Assembly (NCBI GenBank): GCA_964517875.1
Contig: CAZFEU010000044.1
Coordinates: 1 to 19,579 of the forward strand
Direction: 5' to 3'
Source: JAJPXC01 sp964517875
GTDB lineage: Bacteria > Bacteroidota > Bacteroidia > Bacteroidales > Muribaculaceae
DNA length: 19,579 bases
The notes under the pieces are model-generated. The model ran no database searches. It was not told where the DNA came from and saw nothing but the letters and a program-made list of their open reading frames with translations. This document shows, one piece after another, positions 1 to 6,334 of the stretch. Numbering within the stretch: position 1 is the stretch's first letter; each line of letters begins with the position of its first letter. The position numbers were made by a program, and so were the translations under genes.

Positions 1-54
1 TCTTGAAAACCGTTGAGGGTAACACCTCCGGGGGTTCGAATCCCTCCCTCTCCG
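1..54 (+). tRNA. tRNA-Ser(UGA), 3' part, cut by the window start
   Basis: The window opens inside a tRNA gene. The anticodon loop CTTGAAA (2-8) reads TGA, a serine anticodon. A long variable arm with a GAGG/CCTC stem (about 15-28) is the class II feature expected of tRNA-Ser. The T arm follows, with loop TTCGAAT (35-41) between GGGGG and CCCTC, which pair with one G-T wobble. The 3' acceptor strand CCTCTCC (47-53) and discriminator G (54) end the gene. CCA is not encoded. The 5' half (acceptor, D arm) lies outside the window. Confidence 0.93.
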
Positions 55-58
55 CAAC

Positions 59-84
59 AAAAGCAGCCTATGGGCTGCTTTTTC
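59..84. terminator. Bidirectional intrinsic terminator after tRNA-Ser
   Basis: AAAAGCAGCC (59-68) pairs perfectly with GGCTGCTTTT (73-82) around a TATG loop. On the plus strand a T run follows directly and can end the tRNA transcript. On the minus strand the hairpin is also followed by TTTTGTTG, so it can end transcription arriving from the minus-strand hypothetical gene whose stop is at 121. Confidence 0.85.
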
Positions 85-120
85 TGTATATGAGAATAGA
101 TAGTAATTTAGGGTTGGTCT

Positions 121-609
121 CTAAACGGGGTCAAAGATGTCGAGGATCTCAAGCCATATTCGGCCCATAAGGGTTTGGGTGTGTTTCTGCTTCTGAAGAT
201 TGCGGTGGTATACCTTATATGGCATCTTTGCAGAGTATTTTTTAGTAGTGGGCTTTATTTGCTCTAAACGATACCTTCTCACAATATCAAGGTGGATTTT
301 GCTTTCCAGGGCCAAGGCCATCCTAAATCCTTTGGGAAGAGTTTCGGCAATGGCATCGGTGTTTTCGGGGAGAGGATAATCGTCATCTTCATGGACAAAA
401 AGAAGCTCAGTACTACCATAGGATGTGATGCCGTACACAAGTACTCCCTCAACTGTTATGGGTTGGAGGCAAGTCGTAAAATTGTCAGCGGCGTTTATAA
501 CAGCCGTCCCCAACACATTAATCGCTTCATCATAATCAGGAATACAGCTGAATAATGACTCCTTAAACGCTTCCATATCTTCCTCATTCGCAGCGGACAC
601 TAAACTCAT
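121..609 (-). CDS. Hypothetical protein, 162 aa
   Basis: I do not recognise this protein. The frame starts at ATG 607-609 and ends at TAG 121-123. The N-terminal half is acidic (for example NEEDMEAF near the start and an EDDDYPLPEN segment in the middle). The last third is basic and rich in Lys, Arg, His and Gln (KPTTKKYSAK, QKQKHTQ) and ends with a hydrophobic helix-like tail (IWLEILDIFDPV). No signal peptide or membrane span is evident, so it is probably cytosolic. It lies 44 bp downstream of the HELIH membrane protein on the same strand with no promoter box in between, which suggests co-transcription; the terminator at 59-84 can close the unit. No strong Shine-Dalgarno is visible. A later Met (MEAF) is an alternative start. 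Confidence 0.6.
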   Translation of the reverse strand: MSLVSAANEEDMEAFKESLFSCIPDYDEAINVLGTAVINAADNFTTCLQPITVEGVLVYGITSYGSTELLFVHEDDDYPLPENTDAIAETLPKGFRMALALESKIHLDIVRRYRLEQIKPTTKKYSAKMPYKVYHRNLQKQKHTQTLMGRIWLEILDIFDPV

Positions 610-653
610 TGAATTGTTTATTATAGTGGTTTATCTTATACTGAATTTGCCGG

Positions 654-1001
654 TTACGAGGTTCGGGGGTTGCGGAAGTTGGCGTAATGGCGGCGGTGGG
701 CGAGGTATTCCTCGTCGTACATATGGTCGTAGGCTTCGCGCTCGAACGAGATGGCCATATAGGCACGGTGGCTATCACCGTGATATTTCGCAAGATACCA
801 CAGCCATTGGGCTAAATAGATGATAATGAAAGGTATATATAACCACTCGAGCTGCTGCTGGCAATGGATGAGCTCATGGCGAAGTACGGCGGGTGTCACT
901 ACACGACGGTCGCGGGTGAACACGAGCCCGAACAGGGTTATTGCCGTAAACCCAGGCCAGGGTATCAGTTTATTCTGTATTATGCGTGTTGGGATGATCA
1001 T
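654..1001 (-). CDS. Small membrane protein with HELIH (HExxH) zincin-like motif
   Basis: This is a 115-aa protein. Residues 42-46 are HELIH, a perfect HExxH zinc-binding motif inside RHELIHCQQQLEW. A strongly hydrophobic stretch at about 53-70 (WLYIPFIIIYLAQWLWYL) is a likely membrane helix. FEREAYDH at 86-93 offers glutamates (E87, E89) that could be the third ligand of a gluzincin-like site. The N-terminus (MIIPTRIIQN) is weakly amphipathic and has no cleavable signal. The combination suggests a very small membrane-associated metallopeptidase-like protein. That is inference from the motif; activity and substrate are unknown, and at this size it may be a degenerate or accessory form. A TAnnTTTG box lies 8 nt before the ATG, so the mRNA leader would be only a few bases. 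The 162-aa hypothetical follows 44 bp downstream. Confidence 0.7.
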   Translation of the reverse strand: MIIPTRIIQNKLIPWPGFTAITLFGLVFTRDRRVVTPAVLRHELIHCQQQLEWLYIPFIIIYLAQWLWYLAKYHGDSHRAYMAISFEREAYDHMYDEEYLAHRRHYANFRNPRTS

Positions 1002-1009
1002 CTTGAATG

Positions 1010-1017
1010 CAAAAGTA
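1010..1017 (-). promoter_or_regulatory. -7 box (TACTTTTG) for the HELIH protein gene
   Basis: On the minus strand this reads TACTTTTG, a match to the Bacteroidota -7 consensus TAnnTTTG. It ends 8 nt before the ATG at 999-1001, so the start site would fall about 4 nt upstream of the start codon. No convincing -33 TTTG was found at the usual distance. Confidence 0.5.
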
Positions 1018-1120
1018 AGAAATATTGTGGAGCCGCAGGGGCGGTGGACTAAAATTGTTAATTATTTCCCATATTTTGGCATTATAGTGCACGGTTGAGC
1101 GAAATTTTTGACTTTTTTAG

Positions 1121-1128
1121 TAACTTTG
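1121..1128 (+). promoter_or_regulatory. -7 box (TAACTTTG) for mlaEF
   Basis: TAACTTTG matches the Bacteroidota -7 consensus TAnnTTTG exactly and lies 27 nt before the mlaE ATG. The inferred start site near 1133 would give a leader of about 23 nt. A TTG at 1095-1097 is a possible but somewhat distant -33 element (23-nt gap). The remaining sequence between the divergent genes (1002-1155) shows nothing else I can name. Confidence 0.6.
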
Positions 1129-1155
1129 CGACAATTGTAATATTACGAATCATTA

Positions 1156-1905
1156 ATGGTAATAACTGACTCATTAGCCACCTTTGGACGCTACTGCACA
1201 TTTATGCTGCGAGTGTTCTCCCTACCCGATAAGTGGAGTATTTTATATAAACGCATTGTTACTGAAATTGTAAAGCTCGGCATTGACTCAATACCCCTTG
1301 TGCTGGTGATTTCGGTGTTTATTGGCGCTGTGATTGCCATACAGATGCAGCTCAACATATCATCTCCCCTTGTACCATCCTACTCTGTGGGACTTGCAAC
1401 GCGCGATATCGTGTTGCTGGAGTTCTCCAACTCAATTCTTTGTTTGATATTGGCAGGCAAAGTGGGCTCTAATATAGCTTCGGAGATAGGCACGATGCGT
1501 GTCACTGAGCAAATTGATGCGCTTGAGATTATGGGTGTCAACTCGGCTTGCTTCCTGGTGCTCCCCAAGGTTATTGCGTTTGTTGTATTTATGCCTGTTT
1601 TAGTGGCATTCAGTATCGGTATCGCTTTGTTTGGAGGTTATGCAGTGGCCCTTGTCACTGACCTAATCACAGTGTCGCGCTATGTCTACGGCCTTCAGGC
1701 TATGTTCAATGAGTGGTATGTATGGTATGGGATCATTAAGTCGCTTGTTTTCGCATATATCATTGCATCGGTAGCGTCGTTCTACGGCTACTATGTGAAG
1801 GGTGGCGCTCTTGATGTGGGGCGGTCGAGCACCAACGCAGTTGTGGCAAGCTCGATATTGATTCTTTTCTTCGATGTTATACTAACTAAACTTTTGCTGC
1901 AATGA
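1156..1905 (+). CDS. mlaE: Mla-type ABC transporter permease (MlaE/YrbE family)
   Basis: Inner-membrane permease of a lipid-trafficking ABC transporter of the MlaE family, which moves phospholipids between the inner and outer membranes in Gram-negative bacteria. The 249-aa length is close to the family norm of about 260. Hydrophobic helices are at about 46-66, 86-101, 131-155 and in the last third. The family hallmark segment is at about 109-129 (SEIGTMRVTEQIDALEIMGV), a conserved loop between membrane helices. The ATG at 1156 follows a good -7 promoter box. The stop overlaps the start of the ATPase gene by 4 bp (ATGA), so the two are probably translationally coupled. The usual substrate-binding MCE protein (MlaD) is not next to the pair. 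Confidence 0.93.
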   Translation: MVITDSLATFGRYCTFMLRVFSLPDKWSILYKRIVTEIVKLGIDSIPLVLVISVFIGAVIAIQMQLNISSPLVPSYSVGLATRDIVLLEFSNSILCLILAGKVGSNIASEIGTMRVTEQIDALEIMGVNSACFLVLPKVIAFVVFMPVLVAFSIGIALFGGYAVALVTDLITVSRYVYGLQAMFNEWYVWYGIIKSLVFAYIIASVASFYGYYVKGGALDVGRSSTNAVVASSILILFFDVILTKLLLQ

Positions 1906-2690
1906 TTGAGGTTAAGAATCTTACTAAGTCGTTTGACGGCAAAACCATACTCCATGGAGTGGATGCTACATTCTATACCGGTAAGACCAATCTGATCATA
2001 GGACAGAGCGGTTCGGGAAAGACTGTGCTGATGAAATCGCTTGTCGGTCTTATCAAGCCCGAGGAGGGTGAAATACTCTACGATGGACGCGACTTGCTGA
2101 AGATGGACAACAATCAGGTGAAATCGCTCCGCGAGGAGATAGGTATGCTTTTCCAGGGTTCAGCTCTTTTTGACTCTGAGACTGTGTTGGGCAATGTCAT
2201 GTTTCCACTGATTATGTTTGGTAAGATGAATCAGAAGGAGATGATGGATCGCGCTATGTTCTGCATCGAACGTGTCAACCTTAAAGGCGCAGAAAACAAA
2301 TATCCCTCGGAAATCTCAGGCGGTATGCAGAAGCGTGCTGCAATAGCGCGAGCCATTGCGTTGAATCCTAAGTACTTGTTTTGCGATGAACCTAACTCGG
2401 GTCTCGACCCCCGAACTTCGATAGTGATTGATGAGCTCTTAAGCGACATCACCCACGAGTATAATATGACCACCATAATCAATACCCACGACATGAACTC
2501 TGTGCTCGGGATCGGTGAGAATATCATTTTTATCCGTGGTGGTTATCGTGAGTGGGTGGGCAATAAGGATGAGATTGTCACCACAACCAACAAGGCGTTG
2601 AGCGACTTTGTATTTGCTACCAAGCTCTTCCAGGAGGTCAAGGAGTTTATGATCGAAAACTCCCATAAGCAGCACTCAACAGGTAAATAA
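1902..2690 (+). CDS. mlaF: Mla-type ABC transporter ATP-binding protein
   Basis: Cytoplasmic ATPase that powers the MlaE permease in lipid transport across the envelope. The 262-aa protein carries the complete ABC set: Walker A GQSGSGKT (34-41), Q loop LFQGSALF (about 83-90), signature SGGMQKR (139-145), Walker B YLFCDEP (158-164), D loop SGLDP, and the switch His in INTHDM. The SGGMQKR form of the signature and NSGLDP are typical of MlaF-type rather than sugar or amino-acid importers. It starts inside the stop codon of mlaE (ATGA overlap). The tail after about residue 240 (EVKEFMIENSHKQ) is a short charged extension. The downstream hairpin lacks a T run in this direction. Confidence 0.94.
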   Translation: MIEVKNLTKSFDGKTILHGVDATFYTGKTNLIIGQSGSGKTVLMKSLVGLIKPEEGEILYDGRDLLKMDNNQVKSLREEIGMLFQGSALFDSETVLGNVMFPLIMFGKMNQKEMMDRAMFCIERVNLKGAENKYPSEISGGMQKRAAIARAIALNPKYLFCDEPNSGLDPRTSIVIDELLSDITHEYNMTTIINTHDMNSVLGIGENIIFIRGGYREWVGNKDEIVTTTNKALSDFVFATKLFQEVKEFMIENSHKQHSTGK

Positions 2691-2723
2691 AAAGGCAACC
2701 CCGGCCTGTAGGCCGAAGTTGCC
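2688..2723 (-). terminator. Terminator of the outer-membrane receptor gene
   Basis: GGCAAC (2694-2699) pairs with GTTGCC (2718-2723); inside, across a 2x2 internal loop, CGGCC (2702-2706) pairs with GGCCG (2711-2715) around TGTA. Read on the minus strand the hairpin is followed by TTTTT (2693-2689), a standard intrinsic terminator 24 nt past the stop of the receptor gene. On the plus strand no T run follows, so it would be a poor terminator for mlaEF. Confidence 0.8.
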
Positions 2724-2746
2724 GGGAAGTATGAGCTGTTGCTGTG

Positions 2747-4834
2747 CTATTTTAGGATGGCATTTCCCGCTCCGGTCATTTGTGAGGCCTCGTTGCCCAC
2801 ATTGATTTTCTTGCCGAAACTAAATGTGTATGTTGCTGACACGTAGATGAAGCAATGATTGTTGGGATTGTGCTCGGTCTTGACAAAATCGTAGTTATTG
2901 CTTTTCAATACGGAGGTGCCACTACGCCAGTTCCATCTCAGAGGGTTGGCAATCTGTGTTTGTAAGCTCCACGATGAATTGCCCCAACCTACTATAGCTG
3001 TGTATGCATCTTTATATTTCACCCACGTTCCGGTAACAAATCCATCGGCTTGGCCCATATCCGATTGATACTGAATGCCGAAATGCCAGTTGTTGAGATA
3101 GTAGAACGCTTGTAAATACCAATTCAGGTGAGATTTAGTCCAATCGTAAGGCGCACCGTTTTTGGCTATAAGATGCGACAATTGACCGCTGATCTGAAGT
3201 TTACCGTCGAGAAGTCGGCCAGTGCCGTTAACTCCATAGTGTCCTTGAATGAAGTTTCCTATGGGTTGTTGCACAGTTCTGAGTATTCCGTTGGCCGAAG
3301 CCTCATACACGTATGCGAAACCATTGGTGGCTATGTAGCCGTAAGCAAATGCCGAGAAGCTGAATCTGTTGTTGGGCAACCATTGATAACTTACTCCTAT
3401 ATCGTAAGATTTGTAGGGAGTTAGGTTAGGATTCCCAGTATATCGCATCAACGGATTGGACTGAACCACTGCCGAGCTGCGGTAGGATAATGATGGCAAT
3501 GAGTTCATGTGATGAAACTCCGTATTTATAGAGTTTTTGTCGTTGAATGCATATTGAAGTGAGAAGTCGACCCATGGTGACGTATTATTCTCAGCAATAT
3601 CTCCCTGCTTTGACTTATCATATAAGAAACCTATGCCGACCAATCCATAGAATTTGTCGGAAGAATAGCTATAAGTGATTCCAGGACCTATACGTAGTGT
3701 GGTGAGTTTTTCGATAGTAGAGGTTGTTCCGCTATATTGTGTGCGGCTATTGGTGTATCTCCCTTGTGCTGATATGGTGAGGTCGCCCCACGATCCGAAG
3801 TCGTGCTGAAAACGGAGGTTGCCAGTAGCGCGGTGGGAATTGTCGACTGCCGTGTTGATATACTCCTGCGTGGCTCCCTCAGCATATCGGGTGTGCTGCC
3901 TTGTGTGTGCGTATGAATAATAAGGCGCAAAGTTGATTACGTTGCCGTGAGGGAGTATGAAATTCCAATAACCGTTGTAGGATAGATAATTTTCACGATG
4001 ATTTGCATCGTTGCTGAAATCAGATTTAGGATAATCGTTGGGTTGGAAATAGACCGTACCCGATGAGTTTTCTTTAGGATAGTTGTCAAAAGTGGAACCG
4101 ATAGTATTGCTGATTGAGATTTTGTCGGTTTTGTATAGTGCTTTGAATGTAGGCCAGAAATAACGTCTCCTCGATTCGGCATTATTGGTAATTGAGAATC
4201 GCTCGAACTGCTTGATAGAGCCATCGTCTTGTGGTAGTCGGTACGTTTCTACACTGTTGGAGAAGTCATGGCTCCCGTTACGATAATATCCACCCACACC
4301 AAGGTCGTAGGTCATCTTTTTGTACTGAAATTTGGAATAAAGATTAAGCTGACCTGAGTTGGCTATGAAAAACTCATTGCCATAGGCTTTGAGATAACCT
4401 CCATATTCATACTTCTGCATTATGAAGTTAATGACGTGGGATGAGCCTTGAAAGCGAGGATCTTTTGGGAAATCATAATACTCCACCTTTTTGACATCAG
4501 CCATGCGCATACCCGTCAGGTCTTGTTCTGACGCAGGGAGATAGTCAATGTAAATGTCAACCGATTTGCCTGAAGTGGTAGTTACGGCTCCACCCATTCC
4601 AAGCGATAGCTGAGGAATAGCCATTCGGTTGAGAAGCTCGGTGGCGGTCTGTGACGAATTCTTTTGCTTAGCAGTGGGGATATAGGTAGAAACGGTAGCT
4701 GAGGTGGATTGCAGCTGTGCTTCAACCACCACTTCGTTAAGTTGCTGTGTTTTAATGCTATCTGTTGTAGTAGATTGAGCTGATGTATTCAGGGCCGAAA
4801 GACATACTCCTATTAATAAACCTATTTTTTTCAT
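2747..4834 (-). CDS. TonB-dependent-type outer-membrane beta-barrel protein
   Basis: A 695-aa outer-membrane protein related to TonB-dependent receptors. Residues 1-20 form a signal peptide (MKKIGLLIGVCLSALNTSAQ) with likely cleavage after SAQ. LNEVVVEA at 32-39 is a TonB-box-like motif. Residues about 45-145 look like a plug domain (TATELLNRM, the DIYIDYLP segment, MADVKKVEYYDFPKDPRF, SSHVINFIM). The rest is alternating aromatic beta-strands typical of a large barrel, ending in YVSATYTFSFGKKI and a short tail. It lacks the N-terminal carboxypeptidase-like domain of SusC proteins, is shorter than they are, and has no SusD partner here, so glycan uptake is not implied. The ligand is unknown. 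It has its own promoter and operator-like sequences upstream (4860-4951) and a terminator downstream, so it appears monocistronic. Confidence 0.88.
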   Translation of the reverse strand: MKKIGLLIGVCLSALNTSAQSTTTDSIKTQQLNEVVVEAQLQSTSATVSTYIPTAKQKNSSQTATELLNRMAIPQLSLGMGGAVTTTSGKSVDIYIDYLPASEQDLTGMRMADVKKVEYYDFPKDPRFQGSSHVINFIMQKYEYGGYLKAYGNEFFIANSGQLNLYSKFQYKKMTYDLGVGGYYRNGSHDFSNSVETYRLPQDDGSIKQFERFSITNNAESRRRYFWPTFKALYKTDKISISNTIGSTFDNYPKENSSGTVYFQPNDYPKSDFSNDANHRENYLSYNGYWNFILPHGNVINFAPYYSYAHTRQHTRYAEGATQEYINTAVDNSHRATGNLRFQHDFGSWGDLTISAQGRYTNSRTQYSGTTSTIEKLTTLRIGPGITYSYSSDKFYGLVGIGFLYDKSKQGDIAENNTSPWVDFSLQYAFNDKNSINTEFHHMNSLPSLSYRSSAVVQSNPLMRYTGNPNLTPYKSYDIGVSYQWLPNNRFSFSAFAYGYIATNGFAYVYEASANGILRTVQQPIGNFIQGHYGVNGTGRLLDGKLQISGQLSHLIAKNGAPYDWTKSHLNWYLQAFYYLNNWHFGIQYQSDMGQADGFVTGTWVKYKDAYTAIVGWGNSSWSLQTQIANPLRWNWRSGTSVLKSNNYDFVKTEHNPNNHCFIYVSATYTFSFGKKINVGNEASQMTGAGNAILK

Positions 4835-4859
4835 ACTTTGCAGGTCATTTGTGATGGCG

Positions 4860-4867
4860 CAAAGTTA
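4860..4867 (-). promoter_or_regulatory. -7 box (TAACTTTG) for the outer-membrane receptor
   Basis: On the minus strand this reads TAACTTTG, an exact TAnnTTTG match, 25 nt before the ATG at 4832-4834. The inferred start site is near 4855, giving a leader of about 21 nt. A TTG that could serve as -33 lies inside the palindrome (4891-4893 on the complementary strand), at a slightly long 23-nt spacing. Confidence 0.6.
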
Positions 4868-4882
4868 TATACACACAAAATA

Positions 4883-4910
4883 TAAATTCTCAACATATGT
4901 TGAGAATTTA
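4883..4910. promoter_or_regulatory. Perfect 28-bp palindrome, probable operator of the receptor gene
   Basis: Each half is TAAATTCTCAACAT and its exact reverse complement, with no spacer and no mismatch. The centre lies between 4896 and 4897, about 41.5 bp upstream of the start site inferred from the -7 box. That fits either an activator bound next to RNA polymerase or a repressor covering the -33 region. A dimeric regulator is the natural reading, but I cannot name it and no regulator gene lies nearby. Alternative: as minus-strand RNA it makes a 12-bp AU-rich hairpin with an AUAU loop followed by ATATTTTG, which could be a weak terminator for the MBL gene upstream. Confidence 0.65.
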
Positions 4911-4923
4911 GAGTCTATACCAT

Positions 4924-4951
4924 AATATATGTTAACGAATATATGTTAACG
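4924..4951. repeat. Tandem direct repeat, two 14-bp copies
   Basis: AATATATGTTAACG occurs twice back to back (4924-4937 and 4938-4951) without mismatch. The shared ATATGTT core also occurs in the neighbouring palindrome (4895-4901), so the copies may be extra binding half-sites for the same regulator, about 70-96 bp upstream of the inferred start site. They lie between the MBL gene stop (4965) and the palindrome. Confidence 0.7.
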
Positions 4952-4964
4952 CTGATGTCGCATA

Positions 4965-5606
4965 TCAGAAGAAAGGATTGTAGGTTGACTCTTCCCCCAC
5001 AGTTGTGTTTGGCCCATGACCGGGGTAAATCACCGTTTGCGGTGGTAGTGAGAGTATTTTCTTTGTGATATTTTCAAGTAGCGCCCTCTGACTACCTCCC
5101 GGGAGGTCGGTGCGTCCAATGCTGTTTTTGAAAATCACGTCACCACCAATTAGAAAGTGATTTGCAGGTGAATAAAGCACTATAGAGCCGGGGGAGTGGC
5201 CAGGCACGTGTATTACGCACAAACCCTCATTGCCGATCATCACAGTTTCACCCTCCTTGAGGTTGATTTCTACCGATATTTCTTCGGCTTCCACGTCAAG
5301 GCCAAACATCGAGGCCTGCGAAGGTATGTTCTCACCCAGGAAACCATCATCGATATGTCCCTTTACAGGTACACCATATTTATTACGTACATATCCGTCG
5401 CCAAGGGCGTGGTCGATATGCAGATGCGTATTTATAAGGTGTTTAACTGTCAAATTGTTGCTGCTGATAAAATCGTCAAGTTCCTTTATCTCTCTGCCGC
5501 TAATCATGCCTGGATCTATGATGGCAGCTTCAAGAGTAGTGGGTTCGTACACGACGGATGTATGAACCTCAAACATGTTGAAAGTGAATTGTTTAACGTA
5601 GAGCAT
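4965..5606 (-). CDS. MBL-fold metallohydrolase, glyoxalase-II-like
   Basis: A 213-aa cytosolic hydrolase of the metallo-beta-lactamase fold, in the hydroxyacylglutathione-hydrolase-like group. All metal ligands are present: H61-L-H63-I-D65-H66 (THLHIDH), H137 in VPGHSPG, D156 in IGGDVIF, and H197 in YPGHGPN. GRTDLPGG at about 164-171 is typical of small GloB-like/YcbL-like proteins. The C-terminal substrate-binding domain of true glyoxalase II is missing, so glutathione thioesters are not a safe substrate assignment; thioester hydrolysis is the best guess from family knowledge. The start at 5606 gives a normal MBL N-terminus (MLYVKQFTFNMFEVHTSVVY). It lies 29 bp downstream of rsmG and is probably the last gene of that run. 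Confidence 0.87.
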   Translation of the reverse strand: MLYVKQFTFNMFEVHTSVVYEPTTLEAAIIDPGMISGREIKELDDFISSNNLTVKHLINTHLHIDHALGDGYVRNKYGVPVKGHIDDGFLGENIPSQASMFGLDVEAEEISVEINLKEGETVMIGNEGLCVIHVPGHSPGSIVLYSPANHFLIGGDVIFKNSIGRTDLPGGSQRALLENITKKILSLPPQTVIYPGHGPNTTVGEESTYNPFF

Positions 5607-5635
5607 TGTATATTAAGATAAGTGGTTTAATCGAT

Positions 5636-6271
5636 TTATCTTGTCATCGGTACATATATTAGTCTTTTCTCTTGAAAATGGGGCTCACTGAAAAAGTCGG
5701 TGATGTCAATGTCCATCACGGAAGCATTATCAGGAGTTTCGTTTGCAATATCACCTCCTTTAAGGCAGATGAGTCCATTGGCAAGTTGTCCGTGTGATTT
5801 TGGTGATATATTTTTCCTAACCAATGAAAGTAACGCATCAAGCCGCATCACGGCGCGGCTCACTACGAAGTCCACTTTTAGCTTGCACTCTCCGATATCA
5901 CCGTGCTGGAATGTGACATTATCAAGTCCGATTGACTCAGCGATTGATTGTGCCACTTTGATTTTCTTGCCGATGCGGTCAATGAGATGGAACTTACAGT
6001 TGGGGTACATTATGGCAAGCGGTATACCCGGGAATCCGCCTCCGGTGCCGAGGTCGATAAACGTAGTGCCATCTGTTGGCTCTCCGTAGTCGCTGAGAAA
6101 ACGGCTTATGGCAAGGGAATGGAGAACATGGTTGGGGTAAAGGTTCTGAATGTCCTTGCGCGATATTACATTGATTTTCTCGTTCCATTCAGGGTAGAGA
6201 GTACCGAGCGCGGCAAATTGCTCTTGCATCCGCTGAGAGAGATTCGGGAAATATTTGAGTATTATATCCAT
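5636..6271 (-). CDS. rsmG: 16S rRNA (guanine-527-N7)-methyltransferase
   Basis: RsmG (GidB) methylates N7 of G527 in 16S rRNA using S-adenosylmethionine, a conserved modification near the decoding site; in other bacteria its loss gives low-level streptomycin resistance. The SAM-binding motif FIDLGTGGGFPGIPLAI is at 71-87, the substrate-side segment NHVLHSLAISRFL at about 47-59, and FVVSRAV follows in the centre. I chose ATG 6269-6271 (MDIILKYFPN), which gives 211 aa. A longer frame from GTG at 6287-6289 adds six residues, but that codon lies inside the hairpin at 6286-6321. The gene sits downstream of lgt and 29 bp upstream of the MBL-fold gene. Confidence 0.93.
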   Translation of the reverse strand: MDIILKYFPNLSQRMQEQFAALGTLYPEWNEKINVISRKDIQNLYPNHVLHSLAISRFLSDYGEPTDGTTFIDLGTGGGFPGIPLAIMYPNCKFHLIDRIGKKIKVAQSIAESIGLDNVTFQHGDIGECKLKVDFVVSRAVMRLDALLSLVRKNISPKSHGQLANGLICLKGGDIANETPDNASVMDIDITDFFSEPHFQEKRLIYVPMTR

Positions 6272-6285
6272 GGCTATTTGAAATA

Positions 6286-6321
6286 ACACCTACGGAAATA
6301 CATAAGTTTTTCCGCAGGTGT
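6286..6321 (-). terminator. Hairpin between lgt and rsmG (weak terminator or processing site)
   Basis: On the minus strand ACACCTGCGGAAA pairs with TTTCCGTAGGTGT around a 10-nt loop, 13 bp in all with one G-U wobble. The plus-strand copy has an A-C mismatch at the same place, so the structure favours minus-strand RNA. It begins 13 nt after the lgt stop. The following TTATTTC is only a weak T tract, so partial termination, mRNA stabilisation or processing are all possible. Confidence 0.55.
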
Positions 6322-6334
6322 CAATGGCAGTTTA

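Noticed and set aside
820..1098. 92-aa plus-strand open frame between the HELIH gene and mlaE
   Set aside because: It is antisense to the HELIH frame, has a Trp/Cys/Arg-rich non-protein-like composition, and its end overlaps the divergent promoter region.
5196..5621. 141-aa plus-strand open frame antisense to the MBL-fold gene
   Set aside because: The opposite strand carries a complete MBL hydrolase with all metal ligands. The frame has no promoter box and its translation shows no recognisable domain.
6272..6289. Longer rsmG from GTG at 6287-6289
   Set aside because: The codon lies inside the lgt-rsmG hairpin and adds only six unconserved-looking residues; ATG 6271 gives a normal RsmG N-terminus.
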